NCBI GenBank assembly: GCA_903893545.1
Contig: CAITMJ010000021.1
Coordinates: 1 to 64,000, forward strand
Direction of reading: 5' to 3'
Origin: an uncultured Chlamydiae bacterium
GTDB lineage: Bacteria; Chlamydiota; Chlamydiia; Chlamydiales; SM23-39
DNA length: 64,000 nucleotides
Part shown: positions 36,641 through 44,139 of the stretch, piece after piece
Position numbering within the stretch: position 1 is the stretch's first letter
Layout of the letters: every line of letters begins with the position of its first letter
The notes under the pieces: model-generated
Told to the model about the DNA's origin: nothing
What the model saw: the letters and a program-made list of their open reading frames with translations, nothing else
Database searches by the model: none
Made by a program: the position numbers and the translations under genes

Positions 36641-36684
36641 CTATCCTGCTTAAAACTAACAAATGTCAGTTTTAAGCAGGATAG
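36641..36684. promoter_or_regulatory. 17-bp perfect inverted repeat abutting the ATPase promoter
   Basis: CTATCCTGCTTAAAACT (36641-36657) and its exact complement (36668-36684) flank a 10-nt loop. The right arm ends one base before the -35 hexamer of the ATPase gene. It could be an operator bound by a dimer, or an mRNA hairpin terminating transcription from upstream. The position next to -35 favours an operator or autoregulatory site. Confidence 0.6.
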
Positions 36685-36685
36685 G

Positions 36686-36714
36686 TTGACGCAAACATCC
36701 TGCTCATATATGAT
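36686..36714 (+). promoter_or_regulatory. Near-consensus sigma-70 promoter of the ATPase gene
   Basis: TTGACG (36686-36691), a 17-bp spacer and TATGAT (36709-36714) match the housekeeping consensus closely. The ATG at 36722 begins 7 nt after the -10, so transcription would start at or next to the start codon and the mRNA would be leaderless. Confidence 0.7.
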
Positions 36715-36721
36715 CTTCTAC

Positions 36722-38146
36722 ATGAAACCATTTGTCGGAAGAGATAACGAGCTCAGAAAGCTAGAAGACCTGTCTAAATCGGGTCGGACCTGCCTTGTTG
36801 TCATGAAGGGACGACGACGAATAGGGAAGAGCCGTCTTGCTGAGGAATTTGGCAAAAATAAAGTTTTCTTACCCTTTAGCGGCCCCTCCCCAGTTGAGGG
36901 CGTGACGGCGCAGAACCAGCGCGATTCTTTTGCTCGAGAGCTGGCCACTTTATTCCATCTTCCTCCTTTCACCTTTATGGATTGGAGCGATGGCTTTGCG
37001 CATTTATCGAGGCATCTCATAAAAAAACCTACCGTGATTCTTTTTGATGAAATCTCGTGGATGGGTTCAAAAGATCCGACATTTATTCCCAAATTGAAAA
37101 TTTGGTGGGATCTTGCCTTGCAGAATCATCCATCTGTCATTCTCATTTTATGCGGTTCTGTTTCGACTTGGATTGATAAAAATATCATCAATAGCACGGC
37201 TTTTTTTGGTCGAGTCTCTCTCTATTTAGAACTCACCGAATTATCAATTCCTCAATGTAAAAAATTGCTACATCTTCAGAATTTCAAAGGATCTGATCTC
37301 GATTTTTTTAAGATTTTAAGCATTACTGGCGGAATACCTTGGTATCTTGAGCAGATTCAGGCCAATCAAAATGCAGATGAGAACATCAAGCGGCTCTGTT
37401 TTGAAAAAGATGGTCTTTTAGTCCATGAATTCGAACGCATTTTTAATGATCTTTTCAGTTCGAGAGGAGAAATTTATAAGAAAATCATCACAAGTTTAAG
37501 TCAAGGCATGAAAACGAGCGCCGCTTTGCAAAAGACTCTATCTTATTCCGCAAGCGGCACGTTAAGCCAATATCTAAAAGCTCTCGAAATCTGTGGATTT
37601 ATCAGCAAGCATCCCGATTGGTCCTTAAAAACGGGGAAGCCCAGCAAATTGATCCTCTATCGACTTTCTGACAATTATCTGCGCTTTTACATCCATTATA
37701 TCGAACCCAATCTCATGAAAATTGAACAAGGCTTGTTTTTAGAATCTCCCCTTTCGAGTTTGCCTGGATGGGAGCCTATGCTTGGCTTTCAGCTAGAAAA
37801 CCTCCTGCTAAAAAATAGATTTCTTCTCTATCAGGCTCTTGGAATTCACGCGCAAGACATCATGATCGACAATCCTTATGTTCAAAAAACTTCAGGTCGT
37901 AAAAAGGGATGTCAAATCGACTATTTGATTCAAACAAAATCAAATACCCTATTTGTCTGTGAAATCAAAATGCGGCGTCGAGAATTAGGTCTTGAAGTCA
38001 TCGATGCGATGAAAACTAAAATAGCTTCTCTTGCCCTTCCAAAAGGGTTTGGAATCGCCCCAGTCCTGCTCCATCTAGGCCCAATCTCCGACGCCCTTTT
38101 GAGCAGCCGTTATTTTTATCGCATCATCGACATTGCTGATTTATGA
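36722..38146 (+). CDS. Archaeal-type AAA ATPase with C-terminal nuclease-like domain
   Basis: This 474-residue cytosolic protein begins M-K-P-F-V-G-R-D-N-E-L, the usual opening of this family (COG1672-like). The Walker A variant G-R-R-R-I-G-K-S-R is at residues 30-38 and Walker B V-I-L-F-D-E at 105-110. A winged-helix region follows, and a C-terminal domain with I-D-Y-L-I and C-E-I-K spaced like a PD-(D/E)xK nuclease core. Such genes occur sporadically in prokaryotes, often as mobile or defence-like loners; the substrate is unknown. I chose the ATG at 36722 because it gives the conserved N-terminus and sits 7 nt after a strong -10; ATG 36710 and TTG 36686 are alternatives. Its stop overlaps the next small frame by 4 nt. 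Confidence 0.8.
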   Translation: MKPFVGRDNELRKLEDLSKSGRTCLVVMKGRRRIGKSRLAEEFGKNKVFLPFSGPSPVEGVTAQNQRDSFARELATLFHLPPFTFMDWSDGFAHLSRHLIKKPTVILFDEISWMGSKDPTFIPKLKIWWDLALQNHPSVILILCGSVSTWIDKNIINSTAFFGRVSLYLELTELSIPQCKKLLHLQNFKGSDLDFFKILSITGGIPWYLEQIQANQNADENIKRLCFEKDGLLVHEFERIFNDLFSSRGEIYKKIITSLSQGMKTSAALQKTLSYSASGTLSQYLKALEICGFISKHPDWSLKTGKPSKLILYRLSDNYLRFYIHYIEPNLMKIEQGLFLESPLSSLPGWEPMLGFQLENLLLKNRFLLYQALGIHAQDIMIDNPYVQKTSGRKKGCQIDYLIQTKSNTLFVCEIKMRRRELGLEVIDAMKTKIASLALPKGFGIAPVLLHLGPISDALLSSRYFYRIIDIADL

Positions 38147-38352
38147 CCAACCGAAAGACAATATCACGCGAACATCTCGCTGGACTTATTTCAGACGAAT
38201 CCTCTTATGTTATCTCTCTCCTTTGGAATGCTTATAGAGAAGTCATCATAAAACATTTCGATCTCCCGCCTAAACCCATCAATAAAAAGGACTCCAAGCA
38301 GCCAACTTTTAAAAAGAGAGTCCCGCATTCACTTCCACCTCAATGCGAGTGA
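38143..38352 (+). CDS. Small hypothetical protein coupled to the ATPase gene
   Basis: A 69-residue frame starts in an ATGA overlap with the ATPase stop, suggesting translational coupling. The product is basic at its C-terminus (K-K-R-V-P) and has a plausible amphipathic helix (I-S-L-L-W-N-A-Y-R-E-V) but no recognised domain and no signal peptide. Its last 44 bp overlap the convergent glycosyltransferase gene, which makes it doubtful. Confidence 0.35.
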   Translation: MTNRKTISREHLAGLISDESSYVISLLWNAYREVIIKHFDLPPKPINKKDSKQPTFKKRVPHSLPPQCE

Positions 38353-39217
38353 TTTCGATCTTCTCCCCAGTCCGCACGTACTCTACTGGAGAGCAGACGA
38401 CCGCATAATCGTGAAGAAGCGCCGGCACAATGCTAAAATTCGACCTTGGACGGATTAAAACATCAAAGTGAAAGAGCGAATAGAAATCGACCATCACATT
38501 TTTCGTATGATGGTTCCCTTCTTCCCGGTAGTCGAGGATCACATCGGCCCCAAGAGGAATCGCCTTTGCAAGCTCTTCTGCAATCCCATTCGTGTCCACC
38601 GCATCGGTAAAGATCCGGCAATAGATCTTCTTGCTTGGGAACAGCCCGATCACGCGAGATAGAGCCTCAATATAAAATGGCATTGGCGGCAGTTTTAAGG
38701 GGTCGTAGAGCCTCGTATGGTCCGTATCGAAGCCACCACCCTCCCGCACATGAATCGCCACGCTAATGGCACCCTCTGGTGGCCGAATCAAGTCGAGCTT
38801 CTCTTTAGGGGCGATCATCGCGAGGGCCACTTGCCGAAACTCTAGATCTTTCCAATCGACCGAAAAAGAAAACCACCCACCTTCAATCTGCTCTTCTTCA
38901 AGAGCGGGGAAATAGGGGCACTCGTAGAGAAAAGGCAAACTCGGCTCAATCTTCGTTCCCCGTCTGATCACCATTCTCCGAAGAGCGTAATGCTTCAGCG
39001 CATTGAACCGCACTTCCTTTTGATCGAGCATCAGCTCCGTAGAATAGGCAAACGGGACATAGAGAAGAGGAACTCCATCGCGATAAGAGAGCCACTTTGC
39101 ATGGAGATAGATGAGCAAATTATCCCCAAACCGTCCCCCTCCCTTCGAGTAAGAGACATGAGCTTGTGCCCCAAACGCCGCCTGACAGAGCAAGAAACAA
39201 CAAACAATGTACCTCAT
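38309..39217 (-). CDS. Exported fucosyltransferase-like glycosyltransferase
   Basis: This 302-residue protein has a signal peptide (M-R-Y-I-V-C-C-F-L-L-C then F-G-A-Q-A) and then G-G-G-R-F-G-D-N-L-L-I-Y-L-H-A-K-W, which corresponds to the G-x-G-N-Q-L/F region of GT11/GT23-type fucosyltransferases. Further on are the nucleotide-sugar-binding-like I-H-V-R-E-G-G-G and R-P-R-S-N-F-S-I-V-P-A-L-L. Family role: transfer of fucose or L-galactose from a GDP-sugar. It is paralogous to the gene at 40086-41015. It starts in an ATGA overlap with the Schlafen-like gene and ends the minus-strand operon. The donor and acceptor cannot be read from the sequence. Confidence 0.7.
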   Translation of the reverse strand: MRYIVCCFLLCQAAFGAQAHVSYSKGGGRFGDNLLIYLHAKWLSYRDGVPLLYVPFAYSTELMLDQKEVRFNALKHYALRRMVIRRGTKIEPSLPFLYECPYFPALEEEQIEGGWFSFSVDWKDLEFRQVALAMIAPKEKLDLIRPPEGAISVAIHVREGGGFDTDHTRLYDPLKLPPMPFYIEALSRVIGLFPSKKIYCRIFTDAVDTNGIAEELAKAIPLGADVILDYREEGNHHTKNVMVDFYSLFHFDVLIRPRSNFSIVPALLHDYAVVCSPVEYVRTGEKIEITRIEVEVNAGLSF

Positions 39218-40059
39218 AAATCTATCTTTGTTAAAGCCGATTCAGGCACTTTATAGGCTTGGTGTGGGTGAGCCGATTTATTTGGATGCAAATAAACCAA
39301 TTTTCCTGTCTTGATCATCTCCGAGAGAAATTTAATTCTTAGATATTGCGCATCTCTCCCTAAAATTTTACCCATTTGAACTGGTTGTAATGGGCCTAAA
39401 GAACAAAGCCTTGTAATAATATCTTCCATCTCTTCTTTAGAGGGACGCATTTTTAAATGAATAATTTTATTCTTTAGATCCTCCGGCAGATTCGGAAACC
39501 CCTTAGGTATCGCATCTAACCCCTTATATAAGGGGTTAGTATAAGGGGTTAAATCCTCTAGAGAACCGCTTGTATAAGGGGTTCCAATTATCTGAGGTAC
39601 AGGCTGATAATACGTCTCGCTACCACTTCCCTTCATAGTGAGAAGCCCAAGATCCCGAAGGTGTCTTAATGCATTGCTAGCCGCTAAAGTATGCATTCCA
39701 TTAATCTGCCTATAATCTTGATTCGTAATGATCAAAATCCTGCCATCAATGGATTCGACACTAATCTTAGGCCTCACCTGAATGTTAAAGAGACTCCGGC
39801 AAACACTCGCTAACTCGCCCTGAATTTTATCGGGATCATCCACTCCCATAATGTTGTATCGACTACCCGGTGCGTTTTCTTCATTCTTTCTGAGGCCTAA
39901 AACAAGATAGCCTCCGCCCAAGTCGGGTTCATTCGAAAATGCTGAAATTGTTTCGGCAGCACTTGTTCCAAGCGTAGCCTTACACTCTTTTGCTTCAATG
40001 CGCTGGCACTCATCACAATTCTGTAATCGCTCAAGTAACTGTTGTAGATTCAGCTCCAT
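39214..40059 (-). CDS. Schlafen AlbA_2 domain protein, internally shortened
   Basis: This 281-residue cytosolic protein has an N-terminal AlbA_2 domain (E-A-K-E-C near residue 22-26; L-G-G-G-Y-L-V-L-G near 47-55) and a C-terminal winged-helix pair. The joint near residue 113 (I-L-I-I-T-N-Q-D-Y-R-Q-I) runs straight from the AlbA core into the helical region. Full-length relatives usually have a further stretch of well over 100 residues there, so an in-frame deletion is likely. It is the only gene of the 38-58 kb cluster without a signal peptide, yet it is embedded in the operon: 26 bp after the preceding gene and in a 4-bp ATGA overlap with the next. GGGAA lies 5 nt before the ATG. A regulatory role for the operon is possible but unproven. 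Confidence 0.65.
   Translation of the reverse strand: MELNLQQLLERLQNCDECQRIEAKECKATLGTSAAETISAFSNEPDLGGGYLVLGLRKNEENAPGSRYNIMGVDDPDKIQGELASVCRSLFNIQVRPKISVESIDGRILIITNQDYRQINGMHTLAASNALRHLRDLGLLTMKGSGSETYYQPVPQIIGTPYTSGSLEDLTPYTNPLYKGLDAIPKGFPNLPEDLKNKIIHLKMRPSKEEMEDIITRLCSLGPLQPVQMGKILGRDAQYLRIKFLSEMIKTGKLVYLHPNKSAHPHQAYKVPESALTKIDL
39516..39539. repeat. 24-bp perfect palindrome with further direct copies
   Basis: The half-site CTAACCCCTTAT is followed directly by its exact complement. ATAAGGGGTT, the core of the second arm, recurs at 39541 and again near 39574, so three copies lie within about 60 bp. All are inside the Schlafen-like gene and encode its P-Y-T/N-P-L-Y repeats. Confidence 0.75.
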
Positions 40060-40085
40060 GATTCCCTTTTAAATGTCTTCTGCTA

Positions 40086-41015
40086 TCACAGCCTCTCATA
40101 CCGCTCTCGATTTATCTCTAAAGAGACTTCCTCGATGCGAACCACACCCTCTTGGATCGAACACTCCTTGGGTGAATAGACCACTGCATAATCTTTGAGA
40201 AGCGAAGGGATCATGCTAAAGTTCGATTGAGGCCGGATGAGCACATCGAATAAAAAGAGGGAAAAAAAATCTTCCAATACATTTCGGTTGAAGTGATTGC
40301 CCCCTTTTCGAAATCGAAATTGAACCTGTGCATTTGGAATCATCTCCTCGATTTGTCGGACGAGCGCCTCGGGATTTAATGCATCGGTAAACACATGGCA
40401 CTCCACTTTTTTCCCTGGAAATAACTCCAAAACAGCCCGCAACCCATCGATATAAAAGTGAAGCGGCGGCAATTTCAAAGGGAATCTCGTCCGAAAGTCG
40501 TCAAAATCAAATCCTCCCCCTTCGCGTAAATGAAGCGCCACGTGAATCGCCCCTTCTTGCAACCTCGGCAATTGTAATTTCCTCTTAGGAGCGATCATCG
40601 CTAGAGCCGCCTCTCGAAACCCCTCATCTTTCCAATCGACAGGGAAAGAGTAGTAAGGCTCACCGTTCAAGCTCAGAGTATTTTGCAACTCCCAAACATC
40701 TTCTGGAAAATAGGGGCAAATGTAGAGGGTTCCTTCTGTTCTTCTACCGCAGCCAACCTCTCCTCTACCTAGATAGTTCCTGCTATAATTCGATTTGCAA
40801 GGATGAACGCGGAGCTCTGCCTCATCCATGACAAGGCCCGTCGAATGGACAAACGGTTTATAGATGAGGGGAATTCCTTCTTTGTAGGAGAACCACTTTG
40901 CGTGCAGATACGAGATAAGACAGTCGCCAAACCGGCCCCCGCTAAACTCATACGTCACAGCCGCGTTTGCAAAGAGAAGAGAACTACTCAACAAAAAATA
41001 AAAAAAACTCACCAT
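40086..41015 (-). CDS. Exported fucosyltransferase-like glycosyltransferase
   Basis: This 309-residue protein starts at the ATG at 41015, which has GGAGAG 5 nt upstream and gives the signal peptide M-V-S-F-F-Y-F-L-L-S-S-S-L-L-F-A-N-A. The mature part has S-G-G-R-F-G-D-C-L-I-S-Y-L-H-A-K-W, H-L-R-E-G-G-G-F-D and R-P-Q-S-N-F-S-M-I-P-S-L-L, matching its paralogue at 38309-39217 and the GT11/GT23 fold pattern. Role by family: transfer from a GDP-sugar. Its start overlaps the preceding gene's stop by 7 bp (ATGGTGA), so translation is coupled. The exported location is unusual, since GDP-sugars are not normally present outside the cytoplasm. Confidence 0.7.
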   Translation of the reverse strand: MVSFFYFLLSSSLLFANAAVTYEFSGGRFGDCLISYLHAKWFSYKEGIPLIYKPFVHSTGLVMDEAELRVHPCKSNYSRNYLGRGEVGCGRRTEGTLYICPYFPEDVWELQNTLSLNGEPYYSFPVDWKDEGFREAALAMIAPKRKLQLPRLQEGAIHVALHLREGGGFDFDDFRTRFPLKLPPLHFYIDGLRAVLELFPGKKVECHVFTDALNPEALVRQIEEMIPNAQVQFRFRKGGNHFNRNVLEDFFSLFLFDVLIRPQSNFSMIPSLLKDYAVVYSPKECSIQEGVVRIEEVSLEINRERYERL

Positions 41016-41893
41016 AGAGACTCTCCATGAAGAGTTCTCCACCATTCATGACAAGCGATATAATGATATCCGGTCCTTTTATGCCACGCCATATTGCGAA
41101 GATTAAACACATCCATCCAGCGAAGATGGCGGATAGCGCCCTGATTGGTGCGAAGCATCGTGAAGTTGAAATAGATCTCGTATTCGGAAAAAGGGGATTT
41201 ATAGAGCTCGTTTAGATCGACACAGCGGCAAAATGCCTTCCAAGCGTCTACGCCGTGATGTTTGGAAATCTGGCTGAAAAGATCTTCCAAAATCGGCCGT
41301 TGCAGAAGCATGTGATGCGCAATGCCCGAATGTTGCGCATGGACGCGGTGGAGGCCCGGTAAAAGTCTTGCCGCATGTTCAAAATAGGGCATCATATACT
41401 CCCTTCCGACCGCAAAATAAGGGGTATGAGAAGGAGATATAAATTCAACTGCGTTGAGGAAGATCACATCTGCATCGAGCACCAGCACGTTCGAGGAAAT
41501 CTCTGGGATGACAAACGTCGCATAGAGCTTGAGCATTTGCTGATACATCCAACCGATCCGCGATCTGGGAGAGTCTAAAAACTCTTGAGCGGCCACTTCG
41601 TCCCCATGAAACACCTCTATGGCCATCTCCCGCTTAGAAAATGGAAAGTTTGACTCATCGAACCATTCAGCATTCGCGGTCATCGGTTCTTTTGAGACGA
41701 TGATGATTCTGCGGATATTTTTCCCATTTTTCCGAATCCCCTCGATAGCCAGTTCCAATGTTTCGAGATCTTTTCGAACGCAAGGGATCACAACATCGAT
41801 CATCTCATCGGGAAACTGATAGGTGACTTTCTGCCATTTCTCCGCTTGCAAGCAAGCTACAAAGGCAAGTAACAAGGCGATGATATATTTCAT
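41009..41893 (-). CDS. Exported GT-A glycosyltransferase (DUF6492-like)
   Basis: This 294-residue protein has a clean signal peptide (M-K-Y-I-I-A-L-L-L-A-F-V-A-C-L-Q-A). The mature part opens with I-D-V-V-I-P-C-V-R-K-D, contains a DxD-type metal/nucleotide site in L-V-L-D-A-D-V-I-F-L, and later S-G-I-A-H-H-M-L-L and S-E-Y-E-I-Y-F-N-F, a pattern I associate with DUF6492 glycosyltransferases. It is the first gene of the minus-strand operon that runs to 38309. I chose the ATG at 41893 because it gives the complete signal peptide and lies 7 nt after a good -10; an ATG at 41926 would place the promoter inside the gene. Acceptor unknown. Confidence 0.7.
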   Translation of the reverse strand: MKYIIALLLAFVACLQAEKWQKVTYQFPDEMIDVVIPCVRKDLETLELAIEGIRKNGKNIRRIIIVSKEPMTANAEWFDESNFPFSKREMAIEVFHGDEVAAQEFLDSPRSRIGWMYQQMLKLYATFVIPEISSNVLVLDADVIFLNAVEFISPSHTPYFAVGREYMMPYFEHAARLLPGLHRVHAQHSGIAHHMLLQRPILEDLFSQISKHHGVDAWKAFCRCVDLNELYKSPFSEYEIYFNFTMLRTNQGAIRHLRWMDVFNLRNMAWHKRTGYHYIACHEWWRTLHGESLW

Positions 41894-41900
41894 GCCAAGC

Positions 41901-41928
41901 ACTATAGCCAAAAAAATTTTATGCACAA
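41901..41928 (-). promoter_or_regulatory. Sigma-70-like promoter of the minus-strand operon
   Basis: On the minus strand TTGTGC (41923-41928), a 16-bp spacer and TATAGT (41901-41906) form a good promoter. The ATG at 41893 follows the -10 by 7 nt, implying a leaderless or nearly leaderless transcript. Confidence 0.55.
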
Positions 41929-41976
41929 ATATTGTTTTTATTCTTAAGATGTTCCTTCCTTTTAAAGGAGGGTTTG

Positions 41977-42627
41977 ATGAGAGTTCTTCTGTTTATCTCG
42001 ATGATCTGTTGTAGCTATGCCGACTATGAAATAAAGACACTGAGCACCCATCCTCGCGTCTATGTCATCCCCAATTTTCTTTCTGAGAAAGAATGCGACC
42101 ATCTCATTGAGCTCTCCACTCCCATGCTCGAAAGGTCGACCGTGCTCAATGAGCAAGGCGGCATTGATTCTATCGACGAGCGCCGCTCGAGCTACGGCGC
42201 GTTTTTCCCAACTGATTTACAAGATCGCACCGTTCGAAAGATTGAACGACGGATCGCAGACCTCACTCATTACCCTGTAGAAAATGGAGAGTCGATCCAG
42301 ATCCTTCGCTATAAAAAAGGGGGAGAATACCAACCCCATTTCGATTATTTTCCGCGGAGCACATTGGGAGGCGCCTCAGCTCTTAGCCGAGGAGGGCAGC
42401 GCGTTGCAACCGTGATCATGTATCTCAAGGCGCCATCTGCCGGTGGAGAGACGATTTTCCCTCGCGCCAATCTCTCCATAGTGCCCAAAAAAGGAACCGC
42501 GCTTCTCTTCTACAATTGCCTCGAAAACGGACAAGAAGATCCCCTCTCTTTGCACGGCGGCGCGCCGGTTAAAGGGGGAGAAAAGTGGATCGCGACAAAG
42601 TGGATCCGAGAAGGAGTTTTCTACTGA
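41977..42627 (+). CDS. Exported prolyl 4-hydroxylase (2OG-Fe(II) oxygenase)
   Basis: This 216-residue protein begins at the ATG preceded by AAAGGAGG at ideal spacing, giving the signal peptide M-R-V-L-L-F-I-S-M-I-C-C-S-Y-A. The mature enzyme has the full catalytic set of the P4H family: H121-x-D123 in P-H-F-D-Y-F, distal H193 in L-S-L-H-G-G, and the 2-oxoglutarate-binding K203 in G-G-E-K-W-I-A-T-K-W. By family it hydroxylates proline in peptides using O2, Fe(II), 2-oxoglutarate and ascorbate. Genes for an exostosin-like and other glycosyltransferases follow in the same operon, as expected if hydroxyproline is then glycosylated. The Pro/Ser-rich stretch of the nearby giant exoprotein is a candidate substrate (inference). 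Confidence 0.88.
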   Translation: MRVLLFISMICCSYADYEIKTLSTHPRVYVIPNFLSEKECDHLIELSTPMLERSTVLNEQGGIDSIDERRSSYGAFFPTDLQDRTVRKIERRIADLTHYPVENGESIQILRYKKGGEYQPHFDYFPRSTLGGASALSRGGQRVATVIMYLKAPSAGGETIFPRANLSIVPKKGTALLFYNCLENGQEDPLSLHGGAPVKGGEKWIATKWIREGVFY

Positions 42628-43493
42628 TGCACATCCTACTCATTCTCTTGCTCCCCATCCTCGCCTTTGCAGTGCCTTTTCGCGCTCCTCCTCGCGGCTC
42701 CATTGCTCCCTATCTTTCGGGAGACACCTTTCGCGCCTACTGCGACTTTGCCTACGATGAAATCACCCCCTATTTTCCTCCCACATCTGTAAAACGGGGG
42801 AGCACCATCTTCGTCAATGGCGATTATCTCCAGAAATTTTTCCAAAGAATCCATCCACAGATCAAAGTTCCCTACATTCTCATCTCTCACAATACCGACA
42901 TGCCAATTCCGGGCAACTTTAGAAACTATCTAGACGACGATAAGATCATCGCTTGGTTTACGCAAAACCAAGATGAAACAGTCCACCCAAAACTTCACAC
43001 TCTCCCCATCGCTCTAGAAAATCGGCAGTGGAAACCGACGAACGTCCAAACCATCCAGCGCGTAAACGGCATGCACCTTTCCAAAACGCATCTTGTCTAT
43101 TGCAACTTCTCTCCCACCTCCTACCTTCCGGAAAGACCCTACGTCCAAGCCCTCTTTAAAGACGCCCCCTTCGTTTACTTTGCCGAGCGAAAAGAGTTCG
43201 ACCCCTACATTGAAGACATCGCCTCTTCCAAGTTCGTCATTAGCCCGCGCGGCAATGGCCTTGACACCCATCGCCTCTGGGAAACCCTCTATAGCGGCTC
43301 CTTCCCCGTCGTGAAAACCTCCTCGCTCGACACCCTCTACCAAGACCTTCCCGTCGTCATCGTGAGCGAGTGGACCGACGTCACAGAAGAATTTCTTCAT
43401 CAAAAATATGAAGAACTCACAGCCAAAACCTATTCCTACGACAAACTTTACACCAACTACTGGTTCCGATGGATCGACTCCTACAAAAAATAA
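42627..43493 (+). CDS. Exported exostosin-like glycosyltransferase
   Basis: This 288-residue protein has the signal peptide M-H-I-L-L-I-L-L-L-P-I-L-A-F-A. Its C-terminal half contains A-S-S-K-F-V-I-S-P-R-G-N-G-L-D-T-H-R and L-Y-S-G-S-F-P-V-V, the nucleotide-sugar-binding pattern of exostosin (GT47)-type GT-B enzymes. Its ATG shares one base with the stop of the prolyl hydroxylase gene (TGATG) and AAGGAG lies about 10 nt upstream, so the two are translationally coupled. Paralogues lie at 51139 and 52011. In plants and algae GT47 enzymes glycosylate hydroxyproline, which makes the neighbour suggestive. Sugar donor unknown. Confidence 0.72.
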   Translation: MHILLILLLPILAFAVPFRAPPRGSIAPYLSGDTFRAYCDFAYDEITPYFPPTSVKRGSTIFVNGDYLQKFFQRIHPQIKVPYILISHNTDMPIPGNFRNYLDDDKIIAWFTQNQDETVHPKLHTLPIALENRQWKPTNVQTIQRVNGMHLSKTHLVYCNFSPTSYLPERPYVQALFKDAPFVYFAERKEFDPYIEDIASSKFVISPRGNGLDTHRLWETLYSGSFPVVKTSSLDTLYQDLPVVIVSEWTDVTEEFLHQKYEELTAKTYSYDKLYTNYWFRWIDSYKK

Positions 43494-44137
43494 GTTTTTT
43501 TCTGCTGCTCTTCTCTTCGCTCATAGGCCAAGAGATCCACGTCATCTATACCAGCGCCCAAATTCCGAAAAATTTCGACCTAAGAAAACGGGAGTACATC
43601 GAGAACCTCAATCAACTCCGCTCCTTTGGATTTGACCCTTGGATCATAGAGGCGACCAACACCAACTCTTCCTTTTTTGATTCCCTTTCCACAAAAGTCC
43701 TCTATCCCCAAAGACACAACGATGCACTCCGGAATAAAGGGGTCAACGAAATCATGTCCATGCGGGCCTCCTTGCCATATCTTCCCTTCCAAGACGACGA
43801 CATCGTGATCAAAATCACCGGAAGATACCTCTTAAAAAACCGCCTCTTCATCGACATGGTAAAAGCTACGGCGAGCACCTATGATGCGTGGGGAGTCTTT
43901 GGCAAACATTTTACAAAAGAGCCCGATCTATTTACTGGATGCTTTGCCATGCGGTGGAAACATTTGAAAAAAATCATTGAAGAAATGGATTTAGAAGCCG
44001 CCGAGCGAGACTACATCGCCATTGAAATCCTATTTGGGGATTTTCTACGAAACGAACACCTCCGGGTCGATAAATTGCGTAATCTCTACGTGCGCGCAAG
44101 AATTTTTATTTGTGAAGACAATTACTACGAGTTTTAA
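43469..44137 (+). CDS. Exported GT-A-like glycosyltransferase
   Basis: This 222-residue protein has an N-terminal signal (I-S-F-F-L-L-L-F-S-S-L-I-G) and then I-H-V-I-Y-T-S. Its centre has D-D-D-I-V-I-K-I-T-G-R-Y-L, a phrase seen in capsule-type glycosyltransferases, where the acidic cluster takes the place of DxD. It overlaps the exostosin-like gene by 25 bp and is followed 2 bp later by a methyltransferase gene. The family assignment is by motif only; no exact GT family is claimed. Confidence 0.55.
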   Translation: MDRLLQKISFFLLLFSSLIGQEIHVIYTSAQIPKNFDLRKREYIENLNQLRSFGFDPWIIEATNTNSSFFDSLSTKVLYPQRHNDALRNKGVNEIMSMRASLPYLPFQDDDIVIKITGRYLLKNRLFIDMVKATASTYDAWGVFGKHFTKEPDLFTGCFAMRWKHLKKIIEEMDLEAAERDYIAIEILFGDFLRNEHLRVDKLRNLYVRARIFICEDNYYEF

Positions 44138-44139
44138 CC

